DNA of 64,000 nucleotides from Geobacter sp. DSM 9736 (GTDB lineage: Bacteria > Desulfobacterota > Desulfuromonadia > Geobacterales > Geobacteraceae): positions 496,001-560,000 of the forward strand of contig NZ_LT896716.1 in the NCBI RefSeq assembly GCF_900187405.1, in the 5' to 3' direction. Positions within the stretch are counted from its first letter, which is position 1. Each line of letters begins with the position of its first letter. The position numbers were made by a program, and so were the translations under genes. Under the pieces are notes generated by a model, which had not been told where the DNA came from, searched no databases, and was given only the letters and a program-made list of their open reading frames with translations. Shown piece after piece: positions 28,139 through 38,110 of the stretch.

Positions 28139-30292
28139 GTGAAACGCCTCCTGCTTTCCCTTGCGCTGCTCGGGTTTCCCGTGCTTATCTTTGCCAAGGA
28201 CTTCAAGCTCGTAACCTACTACACGGAAAATGCCGGACGGGCAGTGTTCGAGCACGACGTCCATCTGAAGGCTCTGACCAACAACTGCACGGTGTGCCAC
28301 AACAAGGCTTTCAACGTCGACCACAAGAAGAACCCTGTAGCCACAATGGCGGATATGGAACAGGGCAAGTCGTGTGGGATGTGTCACAACAAGACCCGTG
28401 CCTTCGGGCTTGCCGAATGTACCCGTTGCCATCCGGTAAAGGAGGTGCCCATTGTCATTCCGGATTTCGGCACCCTTACCTTCAGTCACAACGTGCACAC
28501 AAAGCTATATCTTTGTCAGGACTGTCACAACAAGATATTCAAGGCTGGTCCCGGCAATCCTCACGTCACCATGGCAGAGATGGAGAAAGGAAAGTCGTGT
28601 GGCGCCTGCCATGACGACAAGGCGGCTTTCACCGTAAAGGGAAGCTGCACACGCTGTCACACGGTGCGGGATCTGTCACTTCCGGCGGCGTCTTTTTTCG
28701 GTCACGACTACCACCTCAAGAAGAACTATCAATGCGGCGATTGTCACAGCCAGCTCTTCATCGCCGGTCCCAACAGCAAGCGGTACAGCATGCTGGACAT
28801 GGAGCGGGGGCAGTCGTGCGGAGGGTGTCATAACGGAACAGGTGCATTTTCTGTTAAGGGGGACTGTGGCCGGTGCCATAGGGGAGTTGGGGATGTCAGG
28901 TTCAAGGCTCACCAGGCCCTGTTCCCTCATGGGTACCATCTGAACATATACAGGTGCAGCGACTGTCACAGCGGCATCATAGTCGGGGGAGCCAGCGCGA
29001 AGCGGTATACCATGCAGGAGATGGAAAAACCGCAGTACCGGTCCTGTGGTGCATGTCATCAGGGTGATTTCGCTTTTTCTGTCTCCGGAAGCTGCGACAG
29101 GTGCCATAAGGGAACAAGGGAAATTAACTACCCGATCCAGGATGCAGGGAATGTCCTCTTCAGCCATACCTTCCATGTTGAGCGCTACCAGTGCGCCGAT
29201 TGCCACTACAAGGTCTTCGCCACCGGTTCAAGACGCAAGGGTTATACAATGGCGGAGATGGTGAAAGGGGCATCCTGCGGAGCATGCCACGATGGGAAAC
29301 AGGCCTTCACAGCCGCTGCCAACTGCGGAAGATGTCATCCGGTAAAGGACATAGAGTTTACGCTTGATGCCCTCTTCGGGCACGACCGGCACCTTCAGAT
29401 GTATTCTTGCACCGATTGCCACAATAAGCTCTTTGTGGCAGGGCCGAAATACCAGACGAACCGGTATACCATGGTCGATATGGAGAAGGGAAAGTCGTGC
29501 GGTGGATGTCACGAGGGTAAGAGCGCCTTTTCAGTCGCCGGGGACTGCGGGAAGTGCCACCGAACCGCCCCCGAACTGACCCTGAAAGTTCAGGATGCCG
29601 GAAATACTCCGTTCAGCCATAAGGTTCATATTTCCATGTACACCTGCGGTGACTGCCACAACGGCATCTTCACAACTGGTGTTGCCGCGAAGAGGTACAA
29701 CATGGCCGATATGGAAAAAGGAAAATCTTGTGGCGCCTGTCACGACGGGAAGGCCGCTTTCACGGCTGCCGCCAACTGTGCCAGGTGCCATCCGGTAAAG
29801 ACCCTGAAGCTTGCCGGTGCAACATTCAGCCATGACTTCCATATCGGGCTCTACCGGTGTAACGAATGCCACAGCAAACTCTTCAACCCCACTCCGCTCA
29901 ACCTGCGGCGTTCTATGAAGGAGATGGAGGGGGGCAAGTCGTGCGGCGCATGTCATGACGGAAAGACAGCCTTCTCCGTCACGGGAAACTGTACAAAATG
30001 TCATAAGTTGCAAATGATCAAGTTTGACTTCCCGGACAAGCCGCAGACCAAAAGCGTCAAGTTCAGCCACAAGGTACATATCGGCAGAGGCTACGAATGC
30101 AGCAATTGCCATTACAAGCTCTATCCTTCCGAAGGGGTAAAGAAACCGGTAACGATGGGGGAAATGTCACAGGGAAAATCGTGCGGGGCTTGCCACGGGC
30201 AGGGAATGATTTTTAATGTCAGCGACAACGCATATTGCGAGAAGTGCCACGTGGGGGAGACGGAGCCGGCTCCGGAAGAGGGTGGGCAGTAA
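28139..30292 (+). CDS. 27-heme c-type cytochrome of nine triheme c7-like units
   Basis: 717 residues with a signal peptide (KRLLLSLALLGFPVLIFAK) and 27 CXXCH motifs arranged as nine repeats of about 75 residues. Each repeat opens with FxHxxH, then YxCxxCH, a YxMxxM-x-x-G-x-SCGxCH segment and a third CxxCH. This is the layout of polymeric c7 cytochromes; in the Geobacter 12-heme relative one heme per unit is His/Met ligated, which the conserved Met would allow here. GTG start with AAGGAG upstream. Exported, likely periplasmic electron conduit. It sits directly before leuS, as I recall for a 27-heme cytochrome in G. sulfurreducens. Confidence 0.93.
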   Translation: MKRLLLSLALLGFPVLIFAKDFKLVTYYTENAGRAVFEHDVHLKALTNNCTVCHNKAFNVDHKKNPVATMADMEQGKSCGMCHNKTRAFGLAECTRCHPVKEVPIVIPDFGTLTFSHNVHTKLYLCQDCHNKIFKAGPGNPHVTMAEMEKGKSCGACHDDKAAFTVKGSCTRCHTVRDLSLPAASFFGHDYHLKKNYQCGDCHSQLFIAGPNSKRYSMLDMERGQSCGGCHNGTGAFSVKGDCGRCHRGVGDVRFKAHQALFPHGYHLNIYRCSDCHSGIIVGGASAKRYTMQEMEKPQYRSCGACHQGDFAFSVSGSCDRCHKGTREINYPIQDAGNVLFSHTFHVERYQCADCHYKVFATGSRRKGYTMAEMVKGASCGACHDGKQAFTAAANCGRCHPVKDIEFTLDALFGHDRHLQMYSCTDCHNKLFVAGPKYQTNRYTMVDMEKGKSCGGCHEGKSAFSVAGDCGKCHRTAPELTLKVQDAGNTPFSHKVHISMYTCGDCHNGIFTTGVAAKRYNMADMEKGKSCGACHDGKAAFTAAANCARCHPVKTLKLAGATFSHDFHIGLYRCNECHSKLFNPTPLNLRRSMKEMEGGKSCGACHDGKTAFSVTGNCTKCHKLQMIKFDFPDKPQTKSVKFSHKVHIGRGYECSNCHYKLYPSEGVKKPVTMGEMSQGKSCGACHGQGMIFNVSDNAYCEKCHVGETEPAPEEGGQ

Positions 30293-30438
30293 TCGGTGGT
30301 TGAGATGATTGCATGTAAACGGCACATGTGCTACAAAAACAGGCTTGCCGCACTGTGCGGGAGCCTGCGGCAGTGGTGGTTGCACTCCCCGCTAATACTA
30401 CGGCCCGTCCTTAAAGGACATGGGTGGAGGTAGCTATT

Positions 30439-32913
30439 TTGGAAGAGCGATATGTTCCGAAAGAAGTAGAGGCGAAATGGCAGGAATACTGGGAATCGAA
30501 CCGCAGCTTCAAGGTTACCGAGGATCCGGGGAAGCAGAAATATTACCTGCTGGAGATGTTCCCGTACCCCTCGGGGCGCATACACATGGGGCACGTGCGC
30601 AATTACTCGATCGGTGATGTGGTCGCTCGCTACAAGCGTATGCAGGGACTGAACGTCCTGCACCCCATGGGGTGGGACGCGTTCGGAATGCCCGCAGAAA
30701 ATGCCGCGATCCAGAATAAGAGCCATCCAGCGAAATGGACTTATGAGAATATCTCCTACATGCGTAACCAGCTGAAGAGGATGGGTTTTTCATACGACTG
30801 GGACAGAGAGCTGGCCACGTGTGACCTTTCCTACTACCGGTGGGAACAGCTCGTTTTCCTCCAGATGTACCGGAAGGGTATCGCATACAAGAAGAGTTCA
30901 TACGTCAACTGGTGCCCGAAATGCGAGACGGTTCTCGCCAACGAGCAGGTGGAAGACGGATGCTGTTGGCGGTGTGATAATGAAGTCAAACAGAAGGAGC
31001 TGGAACAATGGTTTTTCCGCATCACCGACTACGCTGAGGAGCTACTGGACTGGACGAACCGTATGCCGGGCTGGCCGGAGCGGGTCCTCACGATGCAGCG
31101 GAACTGGATCGGAAAGAGCTACGGGTGTGAGATCGATTTTCCCCTCGAAAATGGAAACGGCTCCATCAAAGTCTTCACCACACGCCAGGACACCCTTTTT
31201 GGCGCCACCTTCATGTCACTCGCCCCCGAACACCCGCAGGCTCTTGCGCTGACGACGGCAGACCGCCTTCCCGAGGTGCAGGCTTTCATCGAAAAGGTGC
31301 AAAAAACTGAGAAAGCGAAGCGGACCGCTGACGACCTGGAGAAGGAGGGAGTATTCACCGGCTCTTACTGCCTCAATCCGGTAACGGGACGAAAAATGCC
31401 TGTCTACCTCGCCAACTTTGTTCTTACCGACTACGGCACCGGTGCGGTGATGGCGGTGCCGACCCATGACCAGCGGGACTTTGAGTTTGCGCGTAAATAC
31501 GATCTGCCGCTTCAGGTGGTAATCCAGCCTGAAGGTGAAGTTCTCGACCCTACGACCATGACCGAGGCGTTTGTTGCTGAAGGGATCATGACAAACTCCG
31601 GCCAGTTCGATGGTCTCCCCAGCAACCAGGCAAAGCAACTCATAGCGGATTTTCTGGAGAAGCAGGGGATTGGTAAGAAAACCGTCAATTTCAGGCTTCG
31701 CGACTGGGGCATCTCCCGTCAACGTTACTGGGGAAATCCTATTCCGATCATCTATTGCGATACGTGCGGAGTCGTGCCGGTTCCCGAGAAAGACCTTCCG
31801 GTGGTGCTCCCGATGGATGTTGCTTTCACCGGCGAGGGGGGAAATCCGCTGGCGAAGGTAGAGGAATTCTTCAATGTTTCATGCCCCACCTGCGGCGGTC
31901 AGGCCCGCCGGGAGACGGATACGATGGACACGTTCGTTGAATCGTCCTGGTATTTTCTCCGCTACTGCTCACCGGATGTCGAGACGAGTCCTCTTGATCG
32001 GCAGCGGGCGGAATACTGGATGTCCGTCGATCAGTACATAGGTGGTATCGAGCACGCTGTTCTTCACCTTCTCTATGCCCGCTTTTTTACAAAAGTCATG
32101 CGGGATCTCGGATACGTTGCTATTGACGAGCCTTTCGTAAACCTTCTCACTCAGGGAATGGTGATCAAGGATGGCGCCAAAATGAGCAAATCCAAAGGGA
32201 ACGTCGTTGATCCCAATGCACTCATTGAGCGGTACGGCGCCGATACGGCACGTCTCTTTTCCCTCTTTGCCGCCCCTCCCGAGAAGGACCTCGACTGGAG
32301 CGACCAGGGAGTGGACGGTAGTTACCGTTTTCTCAACCGCGTATGGAAGTTCGTGAGAGAGTGCCTTCCTTTAGTAGAGGGGGTTGAAGCGTTTGCCGGC
32401 GGCCCTATCACTGAAGAAGGTAAAACATTGAGACGCGTCGTCCATAAGACGATTCGTAAAGTAACCGACGATGTTGGTGAACGTTTCCACTTCAACACCG
32501 CAATTGCCGCTATCATGGAGCTGGTCAACTCCCTCTACGGCTTTGAACAGAAAAATCTGCGTGAAAACGCGCCGGTTCTCAGGGAGGCACTGGAGAGCGT
32601 AGTACTTATGCTTGCTCCTTTCGTTCCGCATTTTTCCGAGGAACTATGGGAAAAGCTGGGGCATGCCGGAGGGATCGACCGGCGCGGATGGCCCGGGTTC
32701 GACCCGGCAGCTGCGGTAGAGGAGGAGCTCCTGGTAGTAGTACAGGTTAATGGAAAGCTGCGCGGCAGGGTCATAGTCTCTGCATCAGCTACCGAGGATG
32801 ATGTGCGCAAGGCGGCCTTGGCCGACGACAAGGTCTCTTCTTTCGTTGCAGGAAAAGAGTTGAAGAAGGTCATATATGTTCCTGGCAAGCTCCTCAACAT
32901 CGTTGCCGCATGA
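30439..32913 (+). CDS. leuS: Leucyl-tRNA synthetase
   Basis: About 824 residues. HIGH motif region [16 protein letters not shown], zinc module CPKCE...CCWRCD, editing domain ([35 protein letters not shown]), and [12 protein letters not shown]. The frame also opens with GTG at 30424, but the TTG at 30439 gives [11 protein letters not shown], the usual N-terminus, and has GGAGG seven bases upstream, so I take the TTG. Overlaps lptE by four bases. Confidence 0.97.
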   Translation: MEERYVPKEVEAKWQEYWESNRSFKVTEDPGKQKYYLLEMFPYPSGRIHMGHVRNYSIGDVVARYKRMQGLNVLHPMGWDAFGMPAENAAIQNKSHPAKWTYENISYMRNQLKRMGFSYDWDRELATCDLSYYRWEQLVFLQMYRKGIAYKKSSYVNWCPKCETVLANEQVEDGCCWRCDNEVKQKELEQWFFRITDYAEELLDWTNRMPGWPERVLTMQRNWIGKSYGCEIDFPLENGNGSIKVFTTRQDTLFGATFMSLAPEHPQALALTTADRLPEVQAFIEKVQKTEKAKRTADDLEKEGVFTGSYCLNPVTGRKMPVYLANFVLTDYGTGAVMAVPTHDQRDFEFARKYDLPLQVVIQPEGEVLDPTTMTEAFVAEGIMTNSGQFDGLPSNQAKQLIADFLEKQGIGKKTVNFRLRDWGISRQRYWGNPIPIIYCDTCGVVPVPEKDLPVVLPMDVAFTGEGGNPLAKVEEFFNVSCPTCGGQARRETDTMDTFVESSWYFLRYCSPDVETSPLDRQRAEYWMSVDQYIGGIEHAVLHLLYARFFTKVMRDLGYVAIDEPFVNLLTQGMVIKDGAKMSKSKGNVVDPNALIERYGADTARLFSLFAAPPEKDLDWSDQGVDGSYRFLNRVWKFVRECLPLVEGVEAFAGGPITEEGKTLRRVVHKTIRKVTDDVGERFHFNTAIAAIMELVNSLYGFEQKNLRENAPVLREALESVVLMLAPFVPHFSEELWEKLGHAGGIDRRGWPGFDPAAAVEEELLVVVQVNGKLRGRVIVSASATEDDVRKAALADDKVSSFVAGKELKKVIYVPGKLLNIVAA

Positions 32914-33515
32914 AGAATAGATCCTGGAGGTATTTCAGAGATAGCCGGTCCCTGTTCACAGCAATCCTGAAAGGGGTACTTCTTGTTGCTGTCTTCGTAA
33001 TGCCAGGCTGTGGGTACCGTCTTTCGGGTGGCGAATACAACTCCTCCATCCTTCATGACAGGACGATAGCTGTTCCTCTTTTCAAGAATGCAGCATTGCG
33101 TCCCAACCTCGAAACTTTTTTAACAGCCGCGCTGCGCGATGTCATCGCTCAACGCGGCTGTTCGACCGCTCCCGACGACAGTGCGGAGCTGCTTCTGACA
33201 GGCAAGGTTCTCTCTTACTCGTCCAACGCGGTTTCGTATACCCCCGATGACCGGATTCGGGAATACCGTGCTGCCATCACCATTGAGGCCACGCTGCAAG
33301 CCCGGGAGGGGGGCACGGTGCTATGGCGAGGCACGTTGAGTGGCGGCCAGGACTATCCGGCGATGGAATTTCCCCTGAACAATCCCGCTTTGAGCGAACC
33401 ACTTGGCCCTGCAACAAGGATCGCGCTCCAGCAGAACAATGAAGAAGCGGCCATTCGGGAGGTTGCCCGCAGGCTTGCGGAACAGCTCTTTGACCGGGTT
33501 ACGGGCAACTTCTGA
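32910..33515 (+). CDS. lptE: LPS-assembly lipoprotein LptE
   Basis: 201 residues with an N-terminal lipoprotein signal ending in the lipobox VMPGC, followed by [14 protein letters not shown] and [23 protein letters not shown], matching the LptE/RlpB family that plugs the LptD outer membrane translocon. The leuS-lptE-holA order is widely conserved. ATGA overlap with leuS indicates coupling. Confidence 0.9.
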   Translation: MKNRSWRYFRDSRSLFTAILKGVLLVAVFVMPGCGYRLSGGEYNSSILHDRTIAVPLFKNAALRPNLETFLTAALRDVIAQRGCSTAPDDSAELLLTGKVLSYSSNAVSYTPDDRIREYRAAITIEATLQAREGGTVLWRGTLSGGQDYPAMEFPLNNPALSEPLGPATRIALQQNNEEAAIREVARRLAEQLFDRVTGNF

Positions 33516-33537
33516 TTGACCGAAATCAGGCAATCAC

Positions 33538-34533
33538 ATGAAACCTGAAGAATTCGAAAAAGCGGTTCAAGGCGGAGAAGCCGCAGCTGTATACTACCTC
33601 TACGGCGACGAGCCGTACCTGATCGAACGGGCAGCAAAGCGCCTTCTTGACCGGGTGCTTCATCCCGATTTCCGCGACTTCAATTACAACCTTTTTTACG
33701 GCAATGAGTGCAAGAGTGAGGAGATTCTCGAAGCCGCATCGACTCTCCCTATGTTCGCAGACCGGCGTGTGGTGCTTGTGAAGCGAAGCAGCGGTCTTCC
33801 CGCTGCCACCTTGGAGATGCTTACTCCTTATATCGAAAACCCCGCTCCTTCGTCATGTCTGATCTTCCAGGGAGACAAGATCGACCTTCGTAAGAAGTTC
33901 TTCACATCCCTCAAGAAGCAGGGGGCTCTCGTCGAGTTTCGGCGTCTCTACGAAAACCAGATTGTCTCTTTCATCAGGCAGGAGGTTGCTGCCGGCGGGA
34001 AGAAAATCGAGGGAGCTGCTGCTGAACTTCTGGGTTACATGGTCGGGACGAATCTGAGAGAACTAGTTTCGCAGTTGGAGAAGCTGGCGGTATATGTCGG
34101 AGACCGACCTGACATTACAGTTGTGGATGTGCGGCAGATAGTTTCCGATACCAAGGTCGAGAGTGTATTCGAGTTCGCCAACGCACTTGGGGAACGGCAC
34201 CTCGGGAAGTCTCTGCGGGCACTTCATACGATACTGCGGGACGGGGAGGCGCCGCTAATGGTGCTGGCGGTTGTTACACGCCATTTCCGTCAGTTGTGGC
34301 AGGTGCGCGAGCTGACGGATCGTCGGATGCAAGCTGCGGATATCAGCAAGGCGGCAGGAATCAATCCTTATTTTCTGAAGGGGATAATGGAACAGGCCAG
34401 GAACTTCCGGCCTGTGGAGCTGAAGGAAATTTTCGAGCGTTTTTACGCCACCGACCTTGGGCTCAAGAGTGGCGGCGGGAAGCCTGCTTTTCTCATGGAG
34501 ATGCTTGCGATCGACATTTGCGGAAACAGGTGA
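33538..34533 (+). CDS. holA: DNA polymerase III delta subunit
   Basis: 331 residues: N-terminal YYLYGDEPYLIERAAKRLL and central LIFQGDKIDLRKKFFTSLKKQGALVEF typical of HolA, then the helical collar domain (LGERHLGKSLRALHTILRDGEAPLMVLAVVTRHFRQLWQV). Opens the beta clamp in the clamp loader; its partner holB is at 11.5 kb. Ends at a bidirectional terminator shared with rpsT. Confidence 0.94.
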   Translation: MKPEEFEKAVQGGEAAAVYYLYGDEPYLIERAAKRLLDRVLHPDFRDFNYNLFYGNECKSEEILEAASTLPMFADRRVVLVKRSSGLPAATLEMLTPYIENPAPSSCLIFQGDKIDLRKKFFTSLKKQGALVEFRRLYENQIVSFIRQEVAAGGKKIEGAAAELLGYMVGTNLRELVSQLEKLAVYVGDRPDITVVDVRQIVSDTKVESVFEFANALGERHLGKSLRALHTILRDGEAPLMVLAVVTRHFRQLWQVRELTDRRMQAADISKAAGINPYFLKGIMEQARNFRPVELKEIFERFYATDLGLKSGGGKPAFLMEMLAIDICGNR

Positions 34534-34542
34534 GCAGAACGA

Positions 34543-34569
34543 AAAAGGGCTCAAGAAATGAGCCCTTTT
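34543..34569. terminator. Bidirectional terminator between holA and rpsT
   Basis: Perfect 11-bp stem AAAAGGGCTCA / TGAGCCCTTTT around the loop AGAAA, giving T-rich tails on both strands. Serves the converging holA (+) and rpsT (-) transcripts. Confidence 0.9.
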
Positions 34570-34590
34570 CTAAATATCAGTTCGGGACTA

Positions 34591-34854
34591 TCAACCGAGG
34601 GTGTTTACCAGCTTTGTCAGGCGGGAAACGTTGCGCGAAGCGTTTGAGCGGTGGATCACTCCCTTGGTGGCGGCGGAGTCAATCACGGGAATAGCTGCTG
34701 CAAGAGCCTGCTGGGCTGCGGCTGGATCTTTCCCTGCGACTGCTTCCCGTACGAATTTTATGTAAGTCCGCAGCGTCGAGCGGATATGCTTGTTCCGTTC
34801 GTACTTCTTCTTGTTCTGCTTGATTCTCTTCAGCGCCGACTTATGGTTTGCCAA
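34591..34854 (-). CDS. rpsT: Ribosomal protein S20
   Basis: 87 residues, [22 protein letters not shown], the S20 signature, very basic. It starts with TTG at 34854, preceded on the minus strand by GGGAGGTG. The E. coli rpsT gene also uses UUG, where it is part of S20 autoregulation; the same may hold here. It has its own consensus promoter and a bidirectional terminator. Confidence 0.97.
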   Translation of the reverse strand: MANHKSALKRIKQNKKKYERNKHIRSTLRTYIKFVREAVAGKDPAAAQQALAAAIPVIDSAATKGVIHRSNASRNVSRLTKLVNTLG

Positions 34855-34906
34855 ACTACACCTCCCTGGATGTTGAGCATTGATGCGTAAACTTTTTAAA
34901 GGTAGT

Positions 34907-34935
34907 CTTATAGCATCGGCACCAAAGGGTGTCAA
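34907..34935 (-). promoter_or_regulatory. Sigma70 promoter of rpsT
   Basis: On the minus strand: TTGACA (34935-34930), a 17-base spacer, TATAAG (34912-34907). Near-consensus, as expected for a ribosomal protein gene. It leaves a leader of about 45 bases before the TTG start. Confidence 0.8.
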
Positions 34936-34950
34936 GGAAAAAACCGCGAG

Positions 34951-35289
34951 GTGAAAACGTTCGTGGATACAGCCATACCAGAAACTGAAATAAGGATCGA
35001 GTATTACCGCGCATCGGGTCCAGGCGGGCAGCATCGAAATGTGACTGATTCCGCGGTACGTATCCGTCATCTTCCGACCGGCATTGTCGTTCATGCGTCT
35101 GAAAGCCGTTCCCAGGCGAAAAACAGGGAGGTTGCCCTGAGGCGGCTGGCAGATGCCCTGAAAAAAAGGCTTCATAAGCCAAAACCCCGTATACCAACCA
35201 AACCCACCAGGGCAGCCGGGGAGAAACGACTTCTACTCAAGAAGAGCATCGCGGCAAAAAAGAGGTTGCGGTCTACACCGGTTGATTAA
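34951..35289 (+). CDS. Release-factor-like peptidyl-tRNA hydrolase (RF-1 domain only)
   Basis: 112 residues comprising only the RF-1 catalytic domain: [19 protein letters not shown] carries the GGQ motif that hydrolyses peptidyl-tRNA, and the protein ends in a long basic tail ([29 protein letters not shown]). No codon-recognition domain is present. It resembles ArfB/C12orf65-type ribosome rescue factors. GTG start. It is divergent from rpsT and sits before the dCMP deaminase gene. Confidence 0.85.
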   Translation: MKTFVDTAIPETEIRIEYYRASGPGGQHRNVTDSAVRIRHLPTGIVVHASESRSQAKNREVALRRLADALKKRLHKPKPRIPTKPTRAAGEKRLLLKKSIAAKKRLRSTPVD

Positions 35290-35328
35290 CCGATGCCCCT
35301 ACCCGTATATGTGAACGATGCCCCATCC

Positions 35329-35357
35329 TTGACCTTTCATGGGCAATGGAGTATTTT
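35329..35357 (+). promoter_or_regulatory. Sigma70-type promoter of the comEB-nrdR-rib operon
   Basis: TTGACC (35329-35334), a 17-base spacer, TATTTT (35352-35357), ending 31 bases before the deaminase ATG. Likely start of a transcript running through nrdR, ribD, ribE, ribBA, ribH and nusB. Confidence 0.6.
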
Positions 35358-35388
35358 GTGCCATTCCATCAGGAAAAGGGGGCAGATC

Positions 35389-35868
35389 ATGGGCCGTCCC
35401 GGCTGGGATGAGTACTTCATGGAAATAACGCACCTGGTGGCAAAGCGTTCCACCTGTCTCCGTCGTCAGGTGGGGGCGGTGCTGGTCAAGGAAAAGAATA
35501 TACTTGCCACTGGTTACAATGGAGCACCTTCCGGAATATCGCATTGTCTCGATGTCGGCTGCCTGAGAGAGGAGATGGGGATACCTTCGGGGCAGCGTCA
35601 CGAGCTGTGCCGTGGACTTCACGCGGAGCAGAACGCTATAATCCAGGCAGCAAGGCATGGGACGAATATTGATGGAGCAACGCTCTACTCCACGACGATG
35701 CCCTGCATCATCTGCTCGAAGATGATCATCAACGCGGGCATCGGGCGTGTCGTATACGAAGAGGGTTATGCGGACGAGCTGGCTACTGAACTTATTCGAG
35801 CATCAGGAGTTGTTGTCGAAAAATTTGCTTTTTCCGCGAATCAAGATCAAGGGGGGGAGCTTCCATGA
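35389..35868 (+). CDS. dCMP deaminase / ComE operon protein 2 family
   Basis: 159 residues with zinc-deaminase motifs: HAEQNAI (His/Glu) and [10 protein letters not shown] (PCxxC), plus the CLDVGC insert typical of dCMP deaminases. Converts dCMP to dUMP for dTTP synthesis. The frame opens earlier, but ATG 35389 ([13 protein letters not shown]) is preceded by a GGGGG Shine-Dalgarno and matches the family. Overlaps nrdR by four bases. Confidence 0.93.
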   Translation: MGRPGWDEYFMEITHLVAKRSTCLRRQVGAVLVKEKNILATGYNGAPSGISHCLDVGCLREEMGIPSGQRHELCRGLHAEQNAIIQAARHGTNIDGATLYSTTMPCIICSKMIINAGIGRVVYEEGYADELATELIRASGVVVEKFAFSANQDQGGELP

Positions 35869-36317
35869 AATGTCCTTTCTGTGCTTCTCCTGACAGTAAA
35901 GTCGTTGATTCTCGTCCCGATAAAGGGGGCGCTACAATCCGCCGCCGGCGGGAGTGTGAATCGTGCGGCAAGCGGTTTACTACCCATGAGCGTGTAGAGG
36001 AAATTCTCCCTTTGGTGCTCAAAAAGGATGGTCGCCGCGAGCCCTTCGACAGGCTCAAGCTTGTCGCCGGGCTGCAGAAAGCATGTGAGAAAAGACCGGT
36101 ATCGGTGGAGACCATAGAGCGGCTGGGTGACCGGCTTGAAGCGCGGCTTCAGGAGGGGGGGGAGCGAGAGGTGCCGAGCACGACCATTGGGGAGTGGGTG
36201 ATGAACGAGCTCCACGAGATCGACCAGGTGGCCTATGTCCGATTTGCTTCGGTGTATCGCTCCTTCAAGGACATCAACGAGTTCATGTCAGAGCTCCAGG
36301 ACCTGCTGAAGAAATAG
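35865..36317 (+). CDS. nrdR: Transcriptional repressor NrdR
   Basis: 150 residues: N-terminal zinc ribbon ([17 protein letters not shown] ... [15 protein letters not shown]) and ATP-cone domain ([18 protein letters not shown]). NrdR senses ATP/dATP and represses ribonucleotide reductase genes. The nrdR-ribD-rib order is seen across many bacteria, and its coupling to a dCMP deaminase fits nucleotide control. Confidence 0.97.
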   Translation: MKCPFCASPDSKVVDSRPDKGGATIRRRRECESCGKRFTTHERVEEILPLVLKKDGRREPFDRLKLVAGLQKACEKRPVSVETIERLGDRLEARLQEGGEREVPSTTIGEWVMNELHEIDQVAYVRFASVYRSFKDINEFMSELQDLLKK

Positions 36318-36319
36318 TG

Positions 36320-37426
36320 ATGGGGGAGGCTGCAGCGCATACGGAGATGATGATGCGGGCCGTATCACTGGCGCGAAAGGGGATAGGAAAGACTTCTCCG
36401 AATCCAGCTGTAGGATGTGTCATCGTCAGGGACGGGGTCATTGTAGGGGAAGGCTGGCACCGCAAAGCAGGGACTCCGCATGCAGAGGTGCATGCACTGC
36501 GGCAGGCCGGTGAGCATGCTGCGGGAAGCGACGTTTATGTTACGCTGGAGCCATGTGCCCACCATGGCAGGACTCCGCCGTGTGCAAATGCGCTCGTTGC
36601 GGCTCGCGTGGGGCGAGTGTATGTCGGCATGATCGACCCGAACCCGTTGGTTAGCGGCAAGGGAGCCGCAATCATCAGGGGAGCTGGAATACCGGTCGAG
36701 ATAGGGACATGCAAAGAGGAGTGCCGGCGTATCAACGAAGCCTTCATCAAGCACGTTACCACCGGACTTCCCTTGGTCGTGCTAAAAAGCGCCATGTCTC
36801 TCGACGGTAAAACTGCCACGATGTCCGGAGATTCCAAGTGGATAACCGGTGAAAAATCTCGTGCATACGTGCACAGGCTCCGAGGAGTTCTCGATGCAGT
36901 AATGGTGGGGGCCGGCACCGTAATCGCCGACGATCCGCTTCTTACCTGTCGCACAGGGGGGAGAAACCCCCTGCGCATCATCGTGGACTCGAACCTCCGC
37001 ACCCCTCTCAATTCACAGTTGGTACTGACAGCTCAGTCGGTGCCTACGATCATGGCAACTGTTGCTGGCTATGCTGAAGCTGCGCCTTTCCGTGCCGCAC
37101 GAATCGAGGTTCTCCAATGCCGAGCCCGGGAGGGACGTGTAGACCTGCACGATCTTTTCCGGCGGTTAGGGGAGATGGGAATCCAATCAGTTCTGCTGGA
37201 GGGTGGAGGTACTCTTGCCGGTGAGGCCTTCCGTCTGCAACTCATCGACAAATTTCTCCTGTTCTACGCCCCGATTCTGCTTGGTGGAGCCGGTGCCGGT
37301 CCTTTTGCCGGTGCCGGGCCAGAAATGATTTCAGGAGCACTGCGGCTGCGTGATGTCACGGTGAGGCGTTTCGGGGATGATCTGCTGGTGGAGGGGTATC
37401 CGGAGGGGAAATGTTTACGGGTCTGA
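36320..37426 (+). CDS. ribD: Bifunctional riboflavin deaminase/reductase RibD
   Basis: 368 residues. N-terminal deaminase domain (NPAVGCVIV, HAEVHAL, EPCAHHGRTPPC) and C-terminal reductase domain (LKSAMSLDGKTATMSGDSKWITGE, VLLEGGGTLAGEAF). Carries out two steps from the GTP cyclohydrolase II product towards lumazine. Start is ATG 36320, or the adjoining GTG at 36317 overlapping the nrdR stop. Overlaps ribE by 16 bases. Confidence 0.96.
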   Translation: MGEAAAHTEMMMRAVSLARKGIGKTSPNPAVGCVIVRDGVIVGEGWHRKAGTPHAEVHALRQAGEHAAGSDVYVTLEPCAHHGRTPPCANALVAARVGRVYVGMIDPNPLVSGKGAAIIRGAGIPVEIGTCKEECRRINEAFIKHVTTGLPLVVLKSAMSLDGKTATMSGDSKWITGEKSRAYVHRLRGVLDAVMVGAGTVIADDPLLTCRTGGRNPLRIIVDSNLRTPLNSQLVLTAQSVPTIMATVAGYAEAAPFRAARIEVLQCRAREGRVDLHDLFRRLGEMGIQSVLLEGGGTLAGEAFRLQLIDKFLLFYAPILLGGAGAGPFAGAGPEMISGALRLRDVTVRRFGDDLLVEGYPEGKCLRV

Positions 37427-38058
37427 TCGAAAATATCGGGAGATTAGTAGCGCTCAGCCGGACAGGTAGTGCTGCCCGTCTGAAGGTTGCAGCCGAGTAC
37501 CCGGCAGGAGAGGTAAATCTCGGAGATTCCATTGCAGTGAACGGCGTCTGTCTCACCGTAACTACCATCGACGGTGACACGCTTTCCTTCGATACATCCC
37601 CCGAAACTCTCGAACATTCCACATTCCGGATCTTGCAGCCAGGGGCCCGCGTAAACCTGGAGCGTGCTCTCCGCGTTTCCAGCCGTCTGGACGGGCACAT
37701 CGTTTCCGGTCATGTGGACTGTATTGCTACGGTGGTTGAACGCAGGCCAGTGTCGGGTAATGTCATTTTCACCTTCGCCGTACCTCCTGAACATGCGAGG
37801 TTCATTGCAGCAAAGGGATCAGTGGCGGTAGACGGTATAAGCCTTACCGTTAACACAGTGGAGGAAAATAGATTTACTGTAAACATCATACCGCTCACCG
37901 CAGACCATACAACGCTGTCTGAAAGGAAACCGGGAGATCAGGTGAATGTTGAGACCGACATCCTCGCCAAGTACATGGAGCGTCTCCTCAGCTTCCGCGG
38001 GTGCGGGGATGACGGGGGAGTGACGCTGGAACTGCTTGCGAAAAGCGGGTTTATGTGA
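37411..38058 (+). CDS. ribE: Riboflavin synthase (alpha subunit type)
   Basis: 215 residues in two homologous lumazine-binding halves: MFTGLIENIGR ... NGVCLTV ... FDTSPETL and SGHVDCIATV ... DGISLTVNTVE ... IPLTADHTTL. Dismutates two lumazines to riboflavin. Start overlaps ribD, so coupled. Confidence 0.97.
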   Translation: MFTGLIENIGRLVALSRTGSAARLKVAAEYPAGEVNLGDSIAVNGVCLTVTTIDGDTLSFDTSPETLEHSTFRILQPGARVNLERALRVSSRLDGHIVSGHVDCIATVVERRPVSGNVIFTFAVPPEHARFIAAKGSVAVDGISLTVNTVEENRFTVNIIPLTADHTTLSERKPGDQVNVETDILAKYMERLLSFRGCGDDGGVTLELLAKSGFM

Positions 38059-38110
38059 GATAAGTGTCGTTTCGGTTGCCGGGTAGCGCGGGACAAGCAG
38101 AGGACAGGCG

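Noticed and set aside
30293-30438. T-box or leader-peptide attenuator before leuS
   Set aside because: No T-box core (AGGGTGG/TGGNACCGCG pattern) and no leucine-rich leader frame seen.
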